Made by a program: the position numbers and the translations under genes | Notes under the pieces: generated by a model | What the model saw: only the letters and a program-made list of their open reading frames with translations | Told to the model about the DNA's origin: nothing | Databases searched by the model: none | Source of the DNA: Chitinophaga sp. YR627 | Lineage (GTDB): Bacteria > Bacteroidota > Bacteroidia > Chitinophagales > Chitinophagaceae | Assembly (NCBI RefSeq): GCF_900114995.1 | Contig: NZ_FOUX01000001.1 | Coordinates: 682,001 to 746,000, forward strand | DNA length: 64,000 bases | Reading direction: 5' to 3' | In this document: in pieces, positions 45,270 to 53,508 of the stretch | How positions within the stretch are numbered: the stretch's first letter is position 1 | Layout of the letters: each line of letters starts with the position of its first letter

Positions 45270-45923
45270 TTAAGGTGCGATGATCAGTTCATCTCTTACT
45301 TCTGTGACACCGGGGGCGGCCCACACGGCTTTTTCTACTTCGCTTCGCTCTCCCCAGGAACGTACTCTGCCCTTCAGGATAACACGGTGCCCTTCGGTGA
45401 TAATATTGATAGCAGCAGCTTCTACTTCTGCGCTTCGTTCCAGCGCCTTTTTGATGATATCTTTTACTATTCTTTCTGTAGGCGCCTCTTTCAGCCGGAT
45501 CAGGTTAGTAATTCCTTTAACGCCCTGTAAGTCTTTTGTCAGGTTTTCGGCAGCTTGCCGCTGGTATTGCCAATCGAGTTCGCCTTCGAGGGTAATCCAT
45601 CCATTTTCCACCTTTAGTGTTACATGGTCTTTAGGTACAACTGTACTCCATGACAAGGCATTAATGCCGGCATGGGCAATGTCTGTATCTGACCTGCTTT
45701 CACCGTTGAAGAAGTGAACGGAGATATCCATTGCAACCGCCTGTACGTCTTTAACCCGTTTGGCGGCTTTTTCAGCGGCCAGCTTTTTTGTGTAGCTATT
45801 TACTGTTCCGCTAAGCGTCACAACGCCGTCACTAACGGCAACACCGATTTCGGCTGCTTCCAGCGTAGGGTCCCAGAGCAGTTCGTCCATAACATCCTGT
45901 TGGAGTTGCAGATCTGTTTTCAT
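45270..45923 (-). CDS. triple BON-domain protein
   Basis: 217 residues with three BON repeats (about 4-72, 78-145 and 149-217), each with the VxLxGxV core: GVVTLSGTVNSYTKKLAAEK, GWITLEGELDWQYQRQAAEN and HRVILKGRVRSWGERSEVEK. No signal peptide, so it is probably cytoplasmic, as in the soluble BON proteins that accompany stress and low-oxygen regulons. It is first in the run BON-debranching enzyme-synthase/phosphorylase. Two CRP-type boxes lie upstream. Confidence 0.93.
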   Translation of the reverse strand: MKTDLQLQQDVMDELLWDPTLEAAEIGVAVSDGVVTLSGTVNSYTKKLAAEKAAKRVKDVQAVAMDISVHFFNGESRSDTDIAHAGINALSWSTVVPKDHVTLKVENGWITLEGELDWQYQRQAAENLTKDLQGVKGITNLIRLKEAPTERIVKDIIKKALERSAEVEAAAINIITEGHRVILKGRVRSWGERSEVEKAVWAAPGVTEVRDELIIAP

Positions 45924-45965
45924 AAAATGAGGAATTAATAATGTGAAGAATGATTAACCAGTATT

Positions 45966-45972
45966 CAATTTA
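45966..45972 (-). promoter_or_regulatory. -7-like element of the BON-glycogen operon
   Basis: On the minus strand TAAATTG, a TAnnTT(T)G variant. Its last base is 35.5 bp from the centre of the imperfect box at 45996-46007 and 57.5 bp from that of the perfect box at 46018-46029. Confidence 0.35.
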
Positions 45973-45995
45973 CAGCAGCGCGAAGTGCACTGCAA

Positions 45996-46007
45996 TGACG
46001 GTAGTTG
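45996..46007. promoter_or_regulatory. imperfect CRP/FNR-type box (TGACGGTAGTTG)
   Basis: Two mismatches in the second half-site. The AATGACGGT left half is identical to those at 39071 and 52626. It is placed at about -41 for the BON-glycogen operon. Confidence 0.4.
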
Positions 46008-46017
46008 CTTTTACCGG

Positions 46018-46029
46018 TGATCTGTATCA
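46018..46029. promoter_or_regulatory. CRP/FNR-type box 5 (TGATCTGTATCA)
   Basis: Perfect TGAY-N4-RTCA between the divergent BON operon and the M50 protease gene; 75 bp before the protease ATG. Confidence 0.7.
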
Positions 46030-46103
46030 ATCTCAGTCCATAATGTTCGTCATTGATCCCTTCCGGATGATATAAGATCTTGAGATGAACTAAATGAGCT
46101 GTT

Positions 46104-47207
46104 ATGAAACATACATTCACCCTGATGACGATCAAAGGTACAAGGGTAGGGATTCACTGGTCTTTTCTTTTGCTGATCGGATGGTTACTGATCATCGAAG
46201 GGCAGTCCGGGAAATCTGCTATGCATACTTTCTGGAGTCTGCTGGTGGTAATGGGAATACTGGCCACTGTCATCGTACATGAATTAGCACATATGTATAC
46301 TGCAAGCTATTTTGGAATAAAGACGCGGGATATTCTGTTATCTCCGATTGGTGGATTTACGCATTTAAGAAGTCTGCCTGATACGCCTGGAAGGGAGATA
46401 ATGATAAGTCTAAGCGGCCCGCTGGCCAATCTCCTGATTGGAATTATACTTATACCGCTGCTGCCGGAGCAGGCGCCCGTATGGAAATCCGTACCGTTTT
46501 TCCTGAATACGGACCGTGCAAATTTTTTATTCCTGATGCATGCCGTCAATATATTGGTAGCGATCGTCAATCTGATCCCGGTGTTTCCGATGGATGGCGG
46601 CAGAATACTGAGGGCGGTGCTGGAAGTATTTACGACTCCCGTAAAAGCGACAAACATTACTATCTGGACCGGTCGTTTTATCTCATTGCTGGTTCTCGCA
46701 ACAGGCATTCTGAATGTAAATATATTGCTGATCGTAGCTGGTCTGTACCTGTTGTTGCAGGGCGCTGTTGAGAAAGAGCATGCTGTGATCAGGATGCGTC
46801 TGTCCGGACTTTTGCTGAAAGATTTGATGACAACCAGATATCATTCAATTCCGGGTAACATGTCATTGCGTGATGCACTGGAAGCACTTGCTGACTACCG
46901 CCAACCATATTTTATCATCACTGACGGAAAACACCCTATTGGGGTGCTTGACAGGGGAAAGATGTTACACAGTATTGACAGGAGGCATATAGGGCGTCCT
47001 GTGACTGAATTACTGGATAAACAATGTCAGGCATTTGATGCCGGAATACCAGCAATTGTAGCCTGGGAACAATTACCTCCTGAATTTGACATGATCGTTC
47101 CTATCACCGTCAATGGCAATATAGCGGGTGTAATCAGCAGGGATACAATTGTTGAATATCTGATCCTGCATGATCAGGAGGATGCGCTTGGGCAGGTATA
47201 CAGTTAG
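46104..47207 (+). CDS. site-2 protease family (M50) membrane metalloprotease with CBS pair
   Basis: 367 residues. Six or so membrane helices (to about residue 225) carry the zinc motif HELAH (about 55-59) and the third ligand in NLIPVFPMDGGR (about 155-166). The C-terminal part (about 235-355) is a CBS-domain pair (DLMTTRYHSIPGNMSLRDAL, then VISRDTIVEYL), which usually binds adenosyl ligands such as ATP/AMP. SpoIVFB-like relatives cleave membrane-bound substrates; the CBS pair suggests energy control. The start at ATG 46104 is consistent with the first helix. Divergent from the BON operon with a shared CRP-type box. Confidence 0.93.
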   Translation: MKHTFTLMTIKGTRVGIHWSFLLLIGWLLIIEGQSGKSAMHTFWSLLVVMGILATVIVHELAHMYTASYFGIKTRDILLSPIGGFTHLRSLPDTPGREIMISLSGPLANLLIGIILIPLLPEQAPVWKSVPFFLNTDRANFLFLMHAVNILVAIVNLIPVFPMDGGRILRAVLEVFTTPVKATNITIWTGRFISLLVLATGILNVNILLIVAGLYLLLQGAVEKEHAVIRMRLSGLLLKDLMTTRYHSIPGNMSLRDALEALADYRQPYFIITDGKHPIGVLDRGKMLHSIDRRHIGRPVTELLDKQCQAFDAGIPAIVAWEQLPPEFDMIVPITVNGNIAGVISRDTIVEYLILHDQEDALGQVYS

Positions 47208-47392
47208 TACCTGTGCTCTATTAATACCGCATATAACTTGTCAAGCATTAACAGCAGAAGGCTTTTCCGTAGTGGAAAAGTCATTGTTGCGAGTAGCATT
47301 GCCGACATATATGCGACTATGGCAATATGCACATCCGTAAATTTATCAGCAGGGCGAGTATGAGACTTAACAGGAATGATACTGGTATGCAT
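47204..47392 (-). CDS. doubtful small ORF (62 aa)
   Basis: A 62-codon frame with one hydrophobic stretch (IVAYMSAMLLATMTF) between the ends of the M50 gene and the lipoprotein gene. It lies 11 bp downstream of the lipoprotein gene in the same direction, but has no clear ribosome-binding site and no recognised family, and it could be chance. Confidence 0.22.
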   Translation of the reverse strand: MHTSIIPVKSHTRPADKFTDVHIAIVAYMSAMLLATMTFPLRKSLLLLMLDKLYAVLIEHRY

Positions 47393-47403
47393 AAAAGTAG
47401 ATT

Positions 47404-48423
47404 TTATTGATATTGAATATATAAGGGGCTGGGATATAAAGCCAGTACTTCTTCCGGCTCCATGATCCGCTTCCCTGTCCTGGGATCTACGTCGTAGAAT
47501 AATTTGAATCCTGTGAACTGTACAGGTTCTGCCGCAACAAAACCTTTATAACTGTCTATTTTTTTCGCAGGTGATCCGAATCCATCCATGTTGATGACAA
47601 TCTGTACTTCCGGAACCCGTATTATATTTTTATAGTTTGTAAGCATGGCTTGTGTAAAACGATGTACGACCAGTATTTTGGGCGGCAGGTGATATATTCT
47701 GACAATGTTGGCAAGAAAGGAAACTGCATAATTAATATCAGCTGCGTCAAAAGTGCCTATACTGGAACAGGGAATTGCCTTATTTTTCATAGCATATTCG
47801 GGGTCAATGCCCAGATGGGTATCAGGGCGCCTGAGATAAGTTTCCAATGGTGGAAGTTCTTCCTGAAGCGTACTGAGGCCGACCTGTACATCGAGAAATA
47901 AGAGCATGTTGTTGGTGGTTGCCAGGTTTATCGCTTTATTGATTTGTGCCGGCGGCATCCTCAGGCGGTATTTCCCGGATATGCCGGGATTGCGTTGCGC
48001 TGTAACTGCGATGTAGTGTATCGCTGGTATCACCGGCATCATTGTGTCGGCTCTGTACCATCTTTCTGCTTCCGCTTTGAGGCGGGTAAGCATTTCTGCC
48101 TCAGGGCCGCCCAAAACACCCATTGCCGGCGTATAGAAGTTACCATAGTAAGCCAGAATCCGGCTATATGGTAGTACTCCCGCTTGTTCCGGCTCATTTC
48201 CCACAACAGGCCATTTTGTACCAGGCCTGTTATGTACCATGTGCTGCAGTTTTCGTTGATAAATGCTGCTGTCTGCAGGCAGCTGATTCCCTGGTAAAGG
48301 GGTGTCTGTAATCACGTAATCAGTAAGGGAATTCCCGTTTTCTTCTGTCGGTGTAGCTGTGCAGGATTGCAACATGCACCATAGGCATAAGGCTGTGATC
48401 ATTTTTTTTGATTGCGGCATCAT
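47404..48423 (-). CDS. hypothetical lipoprotein (about 339 aa)
   Basis: N-terminal signal with lipobox LQSC (MITALCLWCMLQSCTATP). The mature protein of about 315 residues contains ILAYYGNFYTPAMGVLGG, then PVIPAIHYIAVTAQR, LFLDVQVGLSTLQEELPPLE and QIVINMDGFGSPAKK, a spacing of strand motifs consistent with a TIM-barrel-like enzyme of unknown class. ATG 48423 and the adjacent ATG 48420 are both possible. Divergent from the GH57 relic across a region with two perfect CRP-type boxes. Confidence 0.78.
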   Translation of the reverse strand: MMPQSKKMITALCLWCMLQSCTATPTEENGNSLTDYVITDTPLPGNQLPADSSIYQRKLQHMVHNRPGTKWPVVGNEPEQAGVLPYSRILAYYGNFYTPAMGVLGGPEAEMLTRLKAEAERWYRADTMMPVIPAIHYIAVTAQRNPGISGKYRLRMPPAQINKAINLATTNNMLLFLDVQVGLSTLQEELPPLETYLRRPDTHLGIDPEYAMKNKAIPCSSIGTFDAADINYAVSFLANIVRIYHLPPKILVVHRFTQAMLTNYKNIIRVPEVQIVINMDGFGSPAKKIDSYKGFVAAEPVQFTGFKLFYDVDPRTGKRIMEPEEVLALYPSPLYIQYQ

Positions 48424-48490
48424 AGCTGTTTTTTATTTCAAGTTAGCCGAAGGCAGACAGTATACAGATGACCCAGCGGCCGGGATCGCA

Positions 48491-48502
48491 TGATCATTGT
48501 CA
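48491..48502. promoter_or_regulatory. CRP/FNR-type box 6 (TGATCATTGTCA)
   Basis: Perfect TGAY-N4-RTCA, 68 bp upstream of the lipoprotein gene (minus strand) and 43 bp from box 7. Confidence 0.7.
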
Positions 48503-48533
48503 CCGGAATAATGAAGGACGTTATGACTGTCAG

Positions 48534-48545
48534 TGATGAGCATCA
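48534..48545. promoter_or_regulatory. CRP/FNR-type box 7 (TGATGAGCATCA)
   Basis: Perfect TGAY-N4-RTCA. Its centre is exactly 36.5 bp before the G of TTTG (48573-48576), toward the GH57-GT4 relic. Confidence 0.75.
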
Positions 48546-48599
48546 TTGCCGTAGTCAACAGATGGATGTTATTTTGGAAATACAACAAGCATTTATCAC

Positions 48600-50011
48600 A
48601 TGAAGAACATCTGTCTGTATTTTCAGGTACACCAGCCATTCCGGCTGAATAATTATTCATTCTTTCAGATAGGTTCGGACGAGGCCTATTTTGATGAAAT
48701 GATGAACCGGGATATATTAAGGAGAGTTGCGTATAATTGCTATCTGCCGTTCAACGGGCTCTTACTCAGGTTGATCGAGTCTACGGGGTATAGGCTGCAG
48801 GTTAGTTTTTCCCTTAGCAGTACAGTAATTGAGCAGTTGTTGTGGTATGTCCCCGAAGTGCTGGATAGTTTCCGGGCATTGGTAGCTACTGGTTGCGTAG
48901 AGCTCCTGGGTGAAACAGCAGCACATTCCCTGGCTGCAATAGTCAGTGAGAAAGAGTTCCGCGAACAGGTGCGCGCACATACTCATCTTATATATGATCT
49001 TTTTGGGCAGATGCCCCAGACTTTCCGTAATACGGAGCTTATTTATGCTGACAGTATTGCTCCGATAATCAATGATCTCGGTTTTGATTCAATACTGGCG
49101 GATGCCGGACATGATGTTTTACAATGGCGTAGCCCTAATTATATTTACGCTGCAGCAGGTTGTCCGGCGGTGAAACTTTTGCTGAAGAATGGACAGTTGA
49201 GTGATGATATTGCCTTCCGGTTTGCCGATCGGGGTTGGAAAGAATGGCCACTCTCGCCTAATAGATATATTTCCTGGCTGAACGCAATACCAGGCGATGA
49301 GCAATTGTTGAATCTGTTTATGGACTATGAGACCTTCGGCGGACAGCATAATTACAGTCAGTGAATTTACCGGGAAAATGCTTGTCAGTCAATATGATAT
49401 TCCCTCACACAAGATAACCGTTGTTAATAATGCAATGCCGGCGGCTTCCTTTAGTCATACATTGCATCATGCGCGTCCATTCAGTGAAAAGATTGTGTCT
49501 TTTGTGAGCAGGATCACTTATCAGAAAAATCCGGAAAATTTTCTTTATGCGGAGAAGCGTATACTTGAGAAAGATCCTCATTTCCGTTTTGTAATGGCTG
49601 GAAACGGTGAGTTACGCGACAAAATGATTCAAAAGGCAGCAATGCTGGGTATATCTGCAAAAGTACATTTTCCCGGTTTTGTAGATCTGCCGCATTTATT
49701 GCACCTGTTTTCCCTGACTGACGTTTATGTGATGCCATCGGTATCTGAGCCTTTCGGGATATCTCCACTGGAAGCGATTAAAGCCGGTTATAGTTTCGCG
49801 GCAATCCGGTGTACAGGAGGTACTAAAATATGCCTTAAAGGTGGATTGGTGGAATGTAGATAAAATGGCTGATGCAATATATGGTCTTGCAAAATACAAC
49901 AGTCTCTCAAAAATACTTAAAAAAGGCGCACAGGAAGAGTTGTGGCACCTTAGCTGGGAAAAACAGACTCACCTGATAAAAAAGCTGTATGAAACATTAT
50001 CAGCTTCATGA
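48600..50011 (+). pseudogene. deletion fusion of a GH57 amylase gene and a GT4 glycosyltransferase gene
   Basis: The first 240 residues are an N-terminal GH57 domain (MKNICLYFQVHQPFRLNNYS, then TFRNTELIYADSIAPIINDL) that reaches the region MDYETFG and then runs out of frame to a stop at 49362-49364. From about 49337 another frame encodes the second half of a GT4 enzyme (ADSIITVSEFTGKMLVSQYD, SFVSRITYQKNPENF and VMPSVSEPFGISPLEAIKAG). At about 49785 this frame breaks again: the continuation VIVSRQSGVQEVLKYALKVD and WWNVDKMADAIYGLAKY lies in a different frame and ends at TGA 50009-50011. About half of each enzyme is missing at the first junction. A CRP-type box and promoter remain upstream. GH57, GT4 and GH133 genes are neighbours in other Bacteroidota. 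Confidence 0.85.
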
Positions 50012-50800
50012 ACGGACCTGCTTTTTTATCCGTTTCAGTAAATCCATCTGAGACCATTTTCCCGACACCAGCATTCGCCTCACCGTATAAAGAGGTTCCT
50101 CTGAACTTGTCTCCTCAGATAATTGAAATGCTGCCTTGATCCCTAGCCTCTTTAATGCGGTAATTGCGGTATTATTCCATACGCCAAAAGGGTAAGCATA
50201 ATACCTGATCGTTGTTCCGGTTATGGCCTCAAGTTGCTTTACGGGTTCGTCCACCTGATGTTTCCATTGCTGCCCTGCGCTGGTGGTAACAGCCGGGTGA
50301 TCATAACTGTGACATCCTATTACATGGCCTTTCCGGGACAAAAACCTGATTTGTTGTGTGGTCAGGTAGTTTTTCTTCCCTATACAAACGGTCATTATAA
50401 AGAAAGTGCCCCTGAATCCATATTTTTCAAGTATAGGTGCGGCAATCGACGCATGTGTTTCATGTGTGTCGTCAAAAGTTATCATTACCGGTCTGGAAGG
50501 AAGCGGCTGCCGCTGGGTAAGGTAATCATATAACTGATCCGGCAGGATAGCATGATAGCCGCTGTCATGCAATATTTTTATCTGTTCATCAAAATGCAGT
50601 GCGCTGATATGGTAAACATCTTCTTTCCCTCCGGTCATACTGATGTTATGATAGCAAAGAACCGGAATATTATCAGACAATATACCAGTGGAGAATGGTT
50701 GCCAGGGAACCTGGGTGTGATCATAGGCATATTTATAGCAGGCTGGGGCGACTGCGGATATTAATAGTGTCATGAGGAGGGTGTATTTGATTTTGAGCAT
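50006..50800 (-). CDS. polysaccharide deacetylase family lipoprotein
   Basis: 264 residues from ATG 50800, chosen because it begins the signal MLKIKYTLLMTLLISAVAPA followed by the lipobox Cys (APAC); the frame is open further upstream. NodB-type motifs: MITFDDTHETH (motif 1, metal and catalytic Asp pair), GCHSYDHPAVT (motif 2, two metal His) and YYAYPFGVWN (motif 3). It should remove N-acetyl groups from an envelope or extracellular glycan such as PNAG, chitin or peptidoglycan. The gene overlaps the GT4 relic at its 3' end. It follows the USP gene after a strong hairpin. Confidence 0.88.
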   Translation of the reverse strand: MLKIKYTLLMTLLISAVAPACYKYAYDHTQVPWQPFSTGILSDNIPVLCYHNISMTGGKEDVYHISALHFDEQIKILHDSGYHAILPDQLYDYLTQRQPLPSRPVMITFDDTHETHASIAAPILEKYGFRGTFFIMTVCIGKKNYLTTQQIRFLSRKGHVIGCHSYDHPAVTTSAGQQWKHQVDEPVKQLEAITGTTIRYYAYPFGVWNNTAITALKRLGIKAAFQLSEETSSEEPLYTVRRMLVSGKWSQMDLLKRIKKQVRS

Positions 50801-50833
50801 GTGGATGAATTTAATGCTGTTGAAATTTAAAGC

Positions 50834-50877
50834 ACATTTAAGGTAGCCGATATGCAGAGTGGCTACCTTAAATGTGT
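50834..50877. terminator. long hairpin between USP 5 and the deacetylase gene
   Basis: CACATTTAAGGTAGCC (50834-50849) and GGCTACCTTAAATGTG (50862-50877) form a perfect 16-bp stem with a 12-base loop. No T run on either side, so it may be an RNA-stabilising or attenuating hairpin rather than a classical terminator. Confidence 0.65.
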
Positions 50878-50920
50878 AATCAGATGATGGAAACACAACG
50901 TGTCTGTTGAAGCATAATCA

Positions 50921-51742
50921 TTATCCATGTGATATAAATACCGGAAACAGATGATCTGTTATCATATCAGAGGCAAAGCTGTGCCTGAATATTTGTGAGA
51001 AACCGGAACGGCCAAATGCGCCAGTTACCAGTATTGGGTTGGCCTGATCAGCCATCCATGTTGAAAAGTAATCTTTTGGTGCAAATTGCAGCTCGCGGAA
51101 GGTCAGATCGCTGAAGTGCCTGGCAACCAGTTCTCTGATATAGTCCTCGTCTGGTAATTTTTTACCGCTTTTGTCTGATGCAAATGCGACAGTAGCTGGT
51201 AATTCACATAGTTCAGGAAACAGGTAGGCGAAGTTTTTAATAGCGCGTACGGAGGCGCTGCTACCATCATAGGCGAGTACTATACTTTCCGGATAGTTGA
51301 ATTTTTCCGGTGTTACCACCACCGGACATTCGGCCTCGTGCAGTACATCCCGTAAATATTCGTTGGGACTTTCGGTACCCAGATTCTCGTAAAAGAGTTG
51401 TCCACCCAGTATCATGAGGTCAGCAAAACGGGTTTCTTTCTGAAGTTCAGGAAGTGCGTAGGAACTGAAATTAGTATGTACTCTGTGGTCGATTCCATAA
51501 CGCGCACAGGCGGCTTTAAACCTTGATATATTTTCTTCCACAGTTTCGGCGTCGACCCGCTCGATGAGCGGAATATACACACTTCCCCCTCCATAAGCGT
51601 AACTCCATGAGTTGGCAATATCGACCTGTGGTAAAAAAACGCCGGTCAGCAAAACAGGTTCACCTTCATTCATTCTTCTGGCAAAGTCAAAAGCGCCCTG
51701 CGAATAATCGGTGCCTTCAAATGATAACAATATCTTTCTCAT
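50921..51742 (-). CDS. universal stress protein, tandem-domain (5)
   Basis: 273 residues from ATG 51742 (MRKILLSFEGTDYSQGAFDF); the frame upstream has only a TTG at 51760. Two UspA-like domains, the second starting SIVLAYDGSSASVRAIKNFA. The C-terminal motif TGAFGRSGFSQIFRHSFAS has His instead of the last Gly. It is preceded on the same strand by the small membrane protein and the PepSY-like gene, with gaps of about 55 bp each. Confidence 0.9.
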   Translation of the reverse strand: MRKILLSFEGTDYSQGAFDFARRMNEGEPVLLTGVFLPQVDIANSWSYAYGGGSVYIPLIERVDAETVEENISRFKAACARYGIDHRVHTNFSSYALPELQKETRFADLMILGGQLFYENLGTESPNEYLRDVLHEAECPVVVTPEKFNYPESIVLAYDGSSASVRAIKNFAYLFPELCELPATVAFASDKSGKKLPDEDYIRELVARHFSDLTFRELQFAPKDYFSTWMADQANPILVTGAFGRSGFSQIFRHSFASDMITDHLFPVFISHG

Positions 51743-51796
51743 AAATCTTTGTTTTAACAAGTAAATACATAAGTAAAGGTTGTTTCCGGCCGGCTC

Positions 51797-51979
51797 TCAG
51801 GTACTTAGTGCTTTTAAAGCCTCATATACCAGAAATGCGGGCCAGACGAATGCCTTCAGTAAGCCTATTACACCCGGCCAGAAGCTTACCGCATGTGAGA
51901 TATAAAAGATGGCTGCTCCGATAAAGCCCAATCCATATATAGCTCCCTGGGATGTCTGAGCTGGAAATTCTTTTTTCAT
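51797..51979 (-). CDS. small membrane protein (60 aa)
   Basis: 60 residues, a basic N-terminus and two hydrophobic helices (AIYGLGFIGAAIFYISHAV and WPGVIGLLKAFVWPAFLVYE). No named family recognised. It sits in the same direction between the PepSY-like and USP genes and fills the gap neatly, so it is likely real. A stretch TGAGGTATGTCA before it is one base away from the CRP-type box. Confidence 0.65.
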   Translation of the reverse strand: MKKEFPAQTSQGAIYGLGFIGAAIFYISHAVSFWPGVIGLLKAFVWPAFLVYEALKALST

Positions 51980-52036
51980 AGATTTTTTTTAGCATGTATG
52001 AGGTATGTCAGCTGTTTTTCTGCAGGCAGCCGAATG

Positions 52037-52543
52037 TCAATCCAGAAAATCGCCATTGGGATTTAATTTTACACGCAGGCGTTTATCGCCGTTTTGTAGC
52101 ACCAGCTTATACAATATACGTGTTGCCCGGCCATCCTTATAATTTACGAGATAGGTATCGTTAGCTATACCCCAGTTGGGATATCTTTCTGCCACAGCAG
52201 TGGTAATTGCCTCTGGAAGCGCTACATTCTTGTACTTTTCAGCTGTGCTTATCAAGGCTCCTTTGGAGTCATAGGCAGCGAGTATATAACCGCCCGGCAA
52301 GTAGAAAGATATTGAGTAAGTGTCATAATCTTCCTGGTAGATCTCTGAATTTTTTATGTCGTATGAGACTGCTTGCTGGCGCAGCAATCTGACGGGCTGG
52401 CCCACATCACCGTCTACTGAGCTCAGGTACTTATAGTTTCTTGCCAGCACAACAAATTCTGGTAATACCTGTTGGGCAAATAATGTGATGTGTGATCCGG
52501 TAAGTAATAAACCGGTAAGCAGTATTAGTTTAATCTGTTTCAT
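52037..52543 (-). CDS. secreted PepSY-like / BLIP-like protein
   Basis: 168 residues from ATG 52543 (MKQIKLILLTGLLLTGSHIT, signal peptide ending at FAQQ); the longer frame begins with a TTG. The mature part carries two PepSY-like (beta-lactamase-inhibitor-like) repeats: LPEAITTAVAERYPNWGIAN followed by VNYKDGRATRILYKLVLQNG and RLRVKLNPNG. Periplasmic or outer-surface location predicted; function unknown. First gene of the run that includes the small membrane protein and USP 5, with a perfect CRP-type box 83 bp upstream. Confidence 0.8.
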   Translation of the reverse strand: MKQIKLILLTGLLLTGSHITLFAQQVLPEFVVLARNYKYLSSVDGDVGQPVRLLRQQAVSYDIKNSEIYQEDYDTYSISFYLPGGYILAAYDSKGALISTAEKYKNVALPEAITTAVAERYPNWGIANDTYLVNYKDGRATRILYKLVLQNGDKRLRVKLNPNGDFLD

Positions 52544-52625
52544 ATTCGTGGTTTTTGCTTTCAAAATGTGTGTTATTTACAAGTTTCTTCTTGTAAAATT
52601 AACTGTCTAACAGAGTGTCGGACAA

Positions 52626-52637
52626 TGACGGTGATCA
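52626..52637. promoter_or_regulatory. CRP/FNR-type box 8 (TGACGGTGATCA)
   Basis: Perfect TGAY-N4-RTCA, upstream of the PepSY-like gene on the minus strand. Its left flank AATGACGGT is shared with 39071 and 45996. Confidence 0.7.
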
Positions 52638-52765
52638 CTGAAATGATTGAAGTTCATCAAAAGCAGATACGCGCATTTACAGGCAATACAGTTACGTGGT
52701 CATTCATCCGGCTGTCATAAATGTTATCCGGGAGCGTAAATGATGAGATGTGTCGTAATTACCAG

Positions 52766-52777
52766 TGACCATGGTCA
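52766..52777. promoter_or_regulatory. CRP/FNR-type box 9 (TGACCATGGTCA)
   Basis: Perfect TGAY-N4-RTCA and a fully symmetric 12-mer. Its centre is 35.5 bp before the G of TAGCTTG (52801-52807). It serves the plus-strand operon starting at 52828. Confidence 0.75.
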
Positions 52778-52827
52778 TCTAATATTTATATTATTTGTGC
52801 TAGCTTGATTTTACAAATCGCAGAAAG

Positions 52828-53487
52828 ATGAAAGGGAAGGAGCTACTTATTTATATAAGTGTATTGTTGCTGTTATCTGGATGTGATACCGTCAGGATGT
52901 CACAGTCATGGCAGGTAGAAAACAAACTCCCTGAAAAGTATGATAAAATGCTGGTGTTGTGTTTAGGCAATGATAGCAGCACCGGTTTGCGTTATCAGAT
53001 GGAGAGGCACCTGGCAGATGACTTGAAGAAGCTTGGCTGCGATGCCGTTACTTCATTGGAGGAATACGGTCCAGGTGGATTTTTTGCCAGTGAGGAGCGT
53101 ATTGCCATCAGTAAGTTAAAGAGAGGCAATTTTGATGCTGTCATAACTATTGTATTGCTGGACAAAGCAAAGGGAAGTCATTATGTTCAGGGCCGTATTT
53201 TTTATACTCCTGATGTTTTGTATGAGTTACGTTTCTGGAGTTACTATTCCAGAATATATGAGCATATGATCACGCCCGGATACTATGCGGAAAATACGCG
53301 TTATTTCTGGGAAAGTAATCTTTATAACCTTCGTACCGGAGAGCTGGTCTGCTCGTTACAAACGGAATCATTTGATCCTTTATCCACAGATAAGCTCGCG
53401 CATGAACACGGTAAGCTTATAGCAAGGTACCTGGTAAGTCACGATGTAATAGCCTTACCGGGACAGCAGCAGGCTTTGAAAGACTGA
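52828..53487 (+). CDS. hypothetical lipoprotein (219 aa)
   Basis: Signal peptide with lipobox LSGC (MKGKELLIYISVLLLLSGCD). The mature part begins with VRMSQSWQVENKLPEKYDKM and contains FDAVITIVLLDKAKGSHYVQ, an alpha/beta pattern seen in small Bacteroidota lipoproteins that precede stress or efflux genes. No catalytic motif is visible. First gene of the operon lipoprotein-pfkB-HlyD-ABC permease-ABC ATPase, with box 9 at its promoter. Confidence 0.78.
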   Translation: MKGKELLIYISVLLLLSGCDTVRMSQSWQVENKLPEKYDKMLVLCLGNDSSTGLRYQMERHLADDLKKLGCDAVTSLEEYGPGGFFASEERIAISKLKRGNFDAVITIVLLDKAKGSHYVQGRIFYTPDVLYELRFWSYYSRIYEHMITPGYYAENTRYFWESNLYNLRTGELVCSLQTESFDPLSTDKLAHEHGKLIARYLVSHDVIALPGQQQALKD

Positions 53488-53508
53488 CAATCAGATAAAT
53501 TGAATGCC

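Noticed and set aside
51999..52010. TGAGGTATGTCA, resembling the CRP-type box
   Set aside because: One mismatch in the first half-site, only 20 bp from a start codon, so the standard distance would place the promoter inside the gene.
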